From Deltaproteobacteria bacterium (GTDB lineage Bacteria > Desulfobacterota > Desulfobulbia > Desulfobulbales > VMSU01): a DNA stretch of 21,339 nt. Below are positions 21,011 to 21,339 of the stretch, one piece after another. The first letter of the stretch is position 1. Every line of letters starts with the position of its first letter. The DNA lies in the NCBI GenBank assembly GCA_021789795.1, contig JAJYJA010000021.1:1-21339 (forward strand), written 5' to 3'. Both the position numbers and the translations under genes were made by a program. Below the pieces are notes generated by a model. It was not told where the DNA came from and ran no database searches. It saw only the letters and a list, made by a program, of their open reading frames with translations.

Positions 21011-21339
21011 CTATTTTTGTCTTCTTCCAACTCTGCTACCAACCAAACCTGCTATGCCTGTGCCAAAGAGGAGCATGGTGGTTGGTTCAGGAGTCGGGCT
21101 TGGTGAATTTGGGGAATTGTAGAACTCAACCACATAACCGTTCCCCCCATAAATCAATGGCTGATCCTGCTGGGAAACACCCGATGTCCACCAGCTATCT
21201 GGTACTTGCATAAGTCCTTGAGTCCCACCATAGTTCCCCGCCAATCCTCCTGTCGTCCAGTCGAAGTATGTAGGGCCGCCCCAAGAGGCTTGCAGTCGAA
21301 AGCTTGCTTTCGGCTGCAAACGTAGTCGCCTTGGCGTTG
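21011..21339 (-). CDS. PEP-CTERM sorting-domain protein, 5' end outside window
   Basis: The frame is open to the right edge of the window, so the gene is incomplete at its N terminus; the visible part is about 109 residues. It is rich in Gly, Ser, Asn and aromatic residues (GGLAGNYGGTQGLMQVPDSWW, split around two glycine clusters). It ends with a PEP-CTERM signal: the PEP motif in SPTPEPTTMLLFGTG, a hydrophobic helix GTGIAGLVG and a basic tail RVGRRQK. Such proteins are exported, cleaved and sorted by exosortase to the cell surface or matrix. The signal peptide should lie beyond 21339. The TTG at 21319 is not needed as a start. A 14-bp inverted repeat (21290-21319) lies within the coding frame. 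Confidence 0.78.
   Translation of the reverse strand, partial: TPRRLRLQPKASFRLQASWGGPTYFDWTTGGLAGNYGGTQGLMQVPDSWWTSGVSQQDQPLIYGGNGYVVEFYNSPNSPSPTPEPTTMLLFGTGIAGLVGSRVGRRQK
21290..21319. repeat. inverted repeat inside the partial PEP-CTERM gene
   Basis: TTGCAGTCGAAAGC, a 2-base TT spacer, then GCTTTCGGCTGCAA: a 14-bp stem with one mismatch, 20 bases from the window end. In the coding frame it reads LQPKASFRLQ. It may be an inserted palindrome or part of a repeat that limited assembly. Confidence 0.5.

Overview
The window is GC-rich chromosomal DNA from a Gram-negative, probably anaerobic bacterium. A Tat-exported split-Soret-type c cytochrome, a YedE/FdhT-type selenium-associated membrane protein, a PEP-CTERM protein, a lipid A-type acyltransferase and many PAS sensor kinases together suggest a deltaproteobacterium (Desulfobacterota, Desulfobulbales- or Desulfuromonadales-like). 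This is inference, because no rRNA or marker gene is present. Position 1 lies inside a repeat and position 21339 lies inside an open gene next to a palindrome, so the window may be a whole contig that ends in hard-to-assemble DNA.

Region 1 (1-8017) is a signalling cluster on the + strand: a free periplasmic solute-binding protein, a membrane PAS protein with no kinase, a solute-binding/PAS/PAS histidine kinase, a REC-PAS-PAS-kinase-REC hybrid and a lone receiver. The first three overlap by 4 bases each. A 154-bp MITE sits at the junction of the third and fourth genes and supplies the stop codon of the third. A ChpS/ChpB (MazE/MazF) toxin-antitoxin pair lies convergently at 7998-8602. The whole 8.5-kb block is bracketed by two inverted copies of a second repeat (R1) that are identical over 124 bases.

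Region 2 (8603-11717) is repeat-rich. It carries R1 copies with MITEs nested inside them, and three minus-strand genes: the split-Soret-type cytochrome, a small CBM48 (glycogen-binding) protein and ssb. The MITE (called M here) has five copies. Its ends begin GTAAC and it makes exact 8-bp target duplications, which points to mobilisation by an IS66-family transposase. No transposase gene is present in the window.

Region 3 (11718-17955) holds an unknown helical protein, a lipid A-type acyltransferase, and a second two-gene signalling operon: a PhnD-like periplasmic domain/PAS/PAS/HisKA_2 kinase followed by a REC-PAS-PAS-kinase-REC hybrid. Both signalling operons therefore pair a binding-protein-fused membrane kinase with the same cytosolic hybrid architecture. 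Neither encodes a DNA-binding output domain or a recognisable HPt domain.

Region 4 (18172-21339) holds a diacylglycerol/lipid kinase-family protein, a membrane-anchored TPR protein, YedE and a strong terminator, and ends with the 3' part of a convergent PEP-CTERM gene. I found no tRNA, rRNA, CRISPR array, integrase or origin.
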